The notes below the pieces were generated by a model that worked only from the letters and a program-made list of their open reading frames with translations, ran no database searches and was not told the DNA's origin. Shown one piece after another: positions 5,505 through 6,292 of a DNA stretch of 6,292 bases. Position numbers and translations under genes: made by a program. Origin of the DNA: an uncultured Fibrobacterota bacterium (lineage in GTDB: Bacteria > Fibrobacterota > Chitinivibrionia > Chitinivibrionales > CAIOZP01); the NCBI GenBank assembly GCA_903862805.1, contig CAIOZP010000721.1:1-6292 (forward strand). The letters run 5' to 3'. Numbering within the stretch: position 1 is the stretch's first letter; every line of letters begins with the position of its first letter.

Positions 5505-6292
5505 GTGCTGAATTTTGTTCGCATGTTGTCAATCAGATCAAAAAGTATTGTGCTTGCCTTTTGTGCGACGATTTTTTCGGGCACGGCTTTTGCCGACGAA
5601 ATTTCTCTTGTCGATAACAACATCGTCACCACACAAATCCTCGATACGAATGGCTGCAGTGTCAAGATCAAACGCAACGGTCACGAGGTTTCGATTCAGA
5701 AAACACTCATCAGATACATCAAATGGAAAAACGATTCGATCAGTTATGTCGGATATGTCTGCGACGAAAAAATCCCTGCGCCGGTTCGTTTGAGCGAGAC
5801 ACCTGAATATCGGCTTGCGGCCATAATTGACAACGCCGTTGAACAGGACAAAGGGATTTTCCGAAACGCAAAAATCGCGGTTCTGACCTATCCATTATTG
5901 GGGAATTATAACGTTGACGAGTTTGTCGGACTCCTTGCTCCGATAACAAATATTCTTTCACAAAACGGTCCGGTTGTTTTGCTTGGCTGTGAGGAAATGC
6001 TTGGGGAACTGCAGGGTAATCCATCGAAGTTTGACTATGCGTTCATTGCAAGGACATACAACGTTGAAATTCATATGCTCGATGATGATGATAAAGGCTC
6101 GTTGTTCAAGATGCCGCAATCCGTCAGCTTGTACCATAGAGACTTCATTCCGAGTACCGGCTCATTAAAACGCGAGCTTATGACGAGTGCAGATTTTGTC
6201 ATATATGATATCAAGAGCCGGCAAATAGTTTTCCGCAGCCAATTTCATGAAAAAAGAAATGTCATGGATTCGGATAATCATCCATCGTTGTC
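5505..6292 (+). CDS. Secreted or periplasmic protein of unknown function, partial (runs off the window)
   Basis: An open frame runs from GTG 5505 to the window edge, giving 262 codons and no stop. The start is chosen for its ribosome site; the alternative is ATG 5523. Residues 1-30 form a signal peptide: Arg6, Arg11 and Lys13, then a hydrophobic run from Ile15, ending TAFA before Asp31. The Cys at position 20 is not in a proper lipobox, since Phe precedes it. The first mature segment (ISLVDNNIVTTQILDTNG, then VKIKRNGHEVSIQKTLIRYIKW) has the alternating pattern of the small beta-barrel 'D.I.L..G.I..G.I' segments found at the start of many secreted proteins. The next part (KIAVLTYPLLGNYNVDEF, VVLLGCEEML, ADFVIYDIKSRQIVFRS) looks like an alternating alpha/beta domain. 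I recognise no family. The gene lies 82 bases after radC on the same strand and may have its own promoter (TTGACG at 5448-5453, with no clear -10). Confidence 0.85.
   Translation, partial: MLNFVRMLSIRSKSIVLAFCATIFSGTAFADEISLVDNNIVTTQILDTNGCSVKIKRNGHEVSIQKTLIRYIKWKNDSISYVGYVCDEKIPAPVRLSETPEYRLAAIIDNAVEQDKGIFRNAKIAVLTYPLLGNYNVDEFVGLLAPITNILSQNGPVVLLGCEEMLGELQGNPSKFDYAFIARTYNVEIHMLDDDDKGSLFKMPQSVSLYHRDFIPSTGSLKRELMTSADFVIYDIKSRQIVFRSQFHEKRNVMDSDNHPSL

Overview
The window looks like chromosomal DNA of a polysaccharide-degrading, Gram-negative-type anaerobe. A Fibrobacterota (Chitinispirillum-like) or related lineage is my best guess. This rests on the style of the large secreted protein: a GH8 catalytic domain, a run of divergent InlB-type beta repeats, a Thr/Asp-rich linker and a FlgD-like C-terminal domain. 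The assignment is an inference and no phylogenetic marker is present.

Layout. (1) Positions 27-3254, minus strand: one complete secreted glycoside hydrolase family 8 enzyme of 1075 residues, occupying half the window. (2) Positions 3264-3981: about 0.7 kb without a convincing gene. It holds the upstream region of the hydrolase, a terminator-like hairpin reading rightwards, and repeated motifs just ahead of the next operon. (3) Positions 3982-4609, plus strand: a toxin-antitoxin pair in the unusual toxin-first order. The PIN-domain (VapC-like) toxin is split by a -1 frameshift at a T_TTA_AAA sequence. Its second reading frame overlaps a Phd/VapB-like antitoxin gene by four bases (ATGA). (4) Positions 4610-4678: a perfect 14-bp inverted repeat with small inner hairpins, starting on the base after the antitoxin stop codon. 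It has the look of a dispersed intergenic palindromic element. (5) Positions 4709-5422, plus strand: a complete RadC-family JAB/MPN protein with an intact JAMM metal motif. (6) Positions 5505 to the window end, plus strand: a secreted protein of unknown function. It starts at GTG and is cut off by the window edge.

The hydrolase works outside the cell and has no visible functional tie to the plus-strand genes. The toxin-antitoxin pair, palindromic element and radC form a small accessory-looking cluster. The points most worth checking are the split toxin (real decay, sequencing error or recoding), the reversed gene order, and the palindromic element. I see no CRISPR array, tRNA, rRNA, transposase or phage gene, and nothing I would call a wholly new system.
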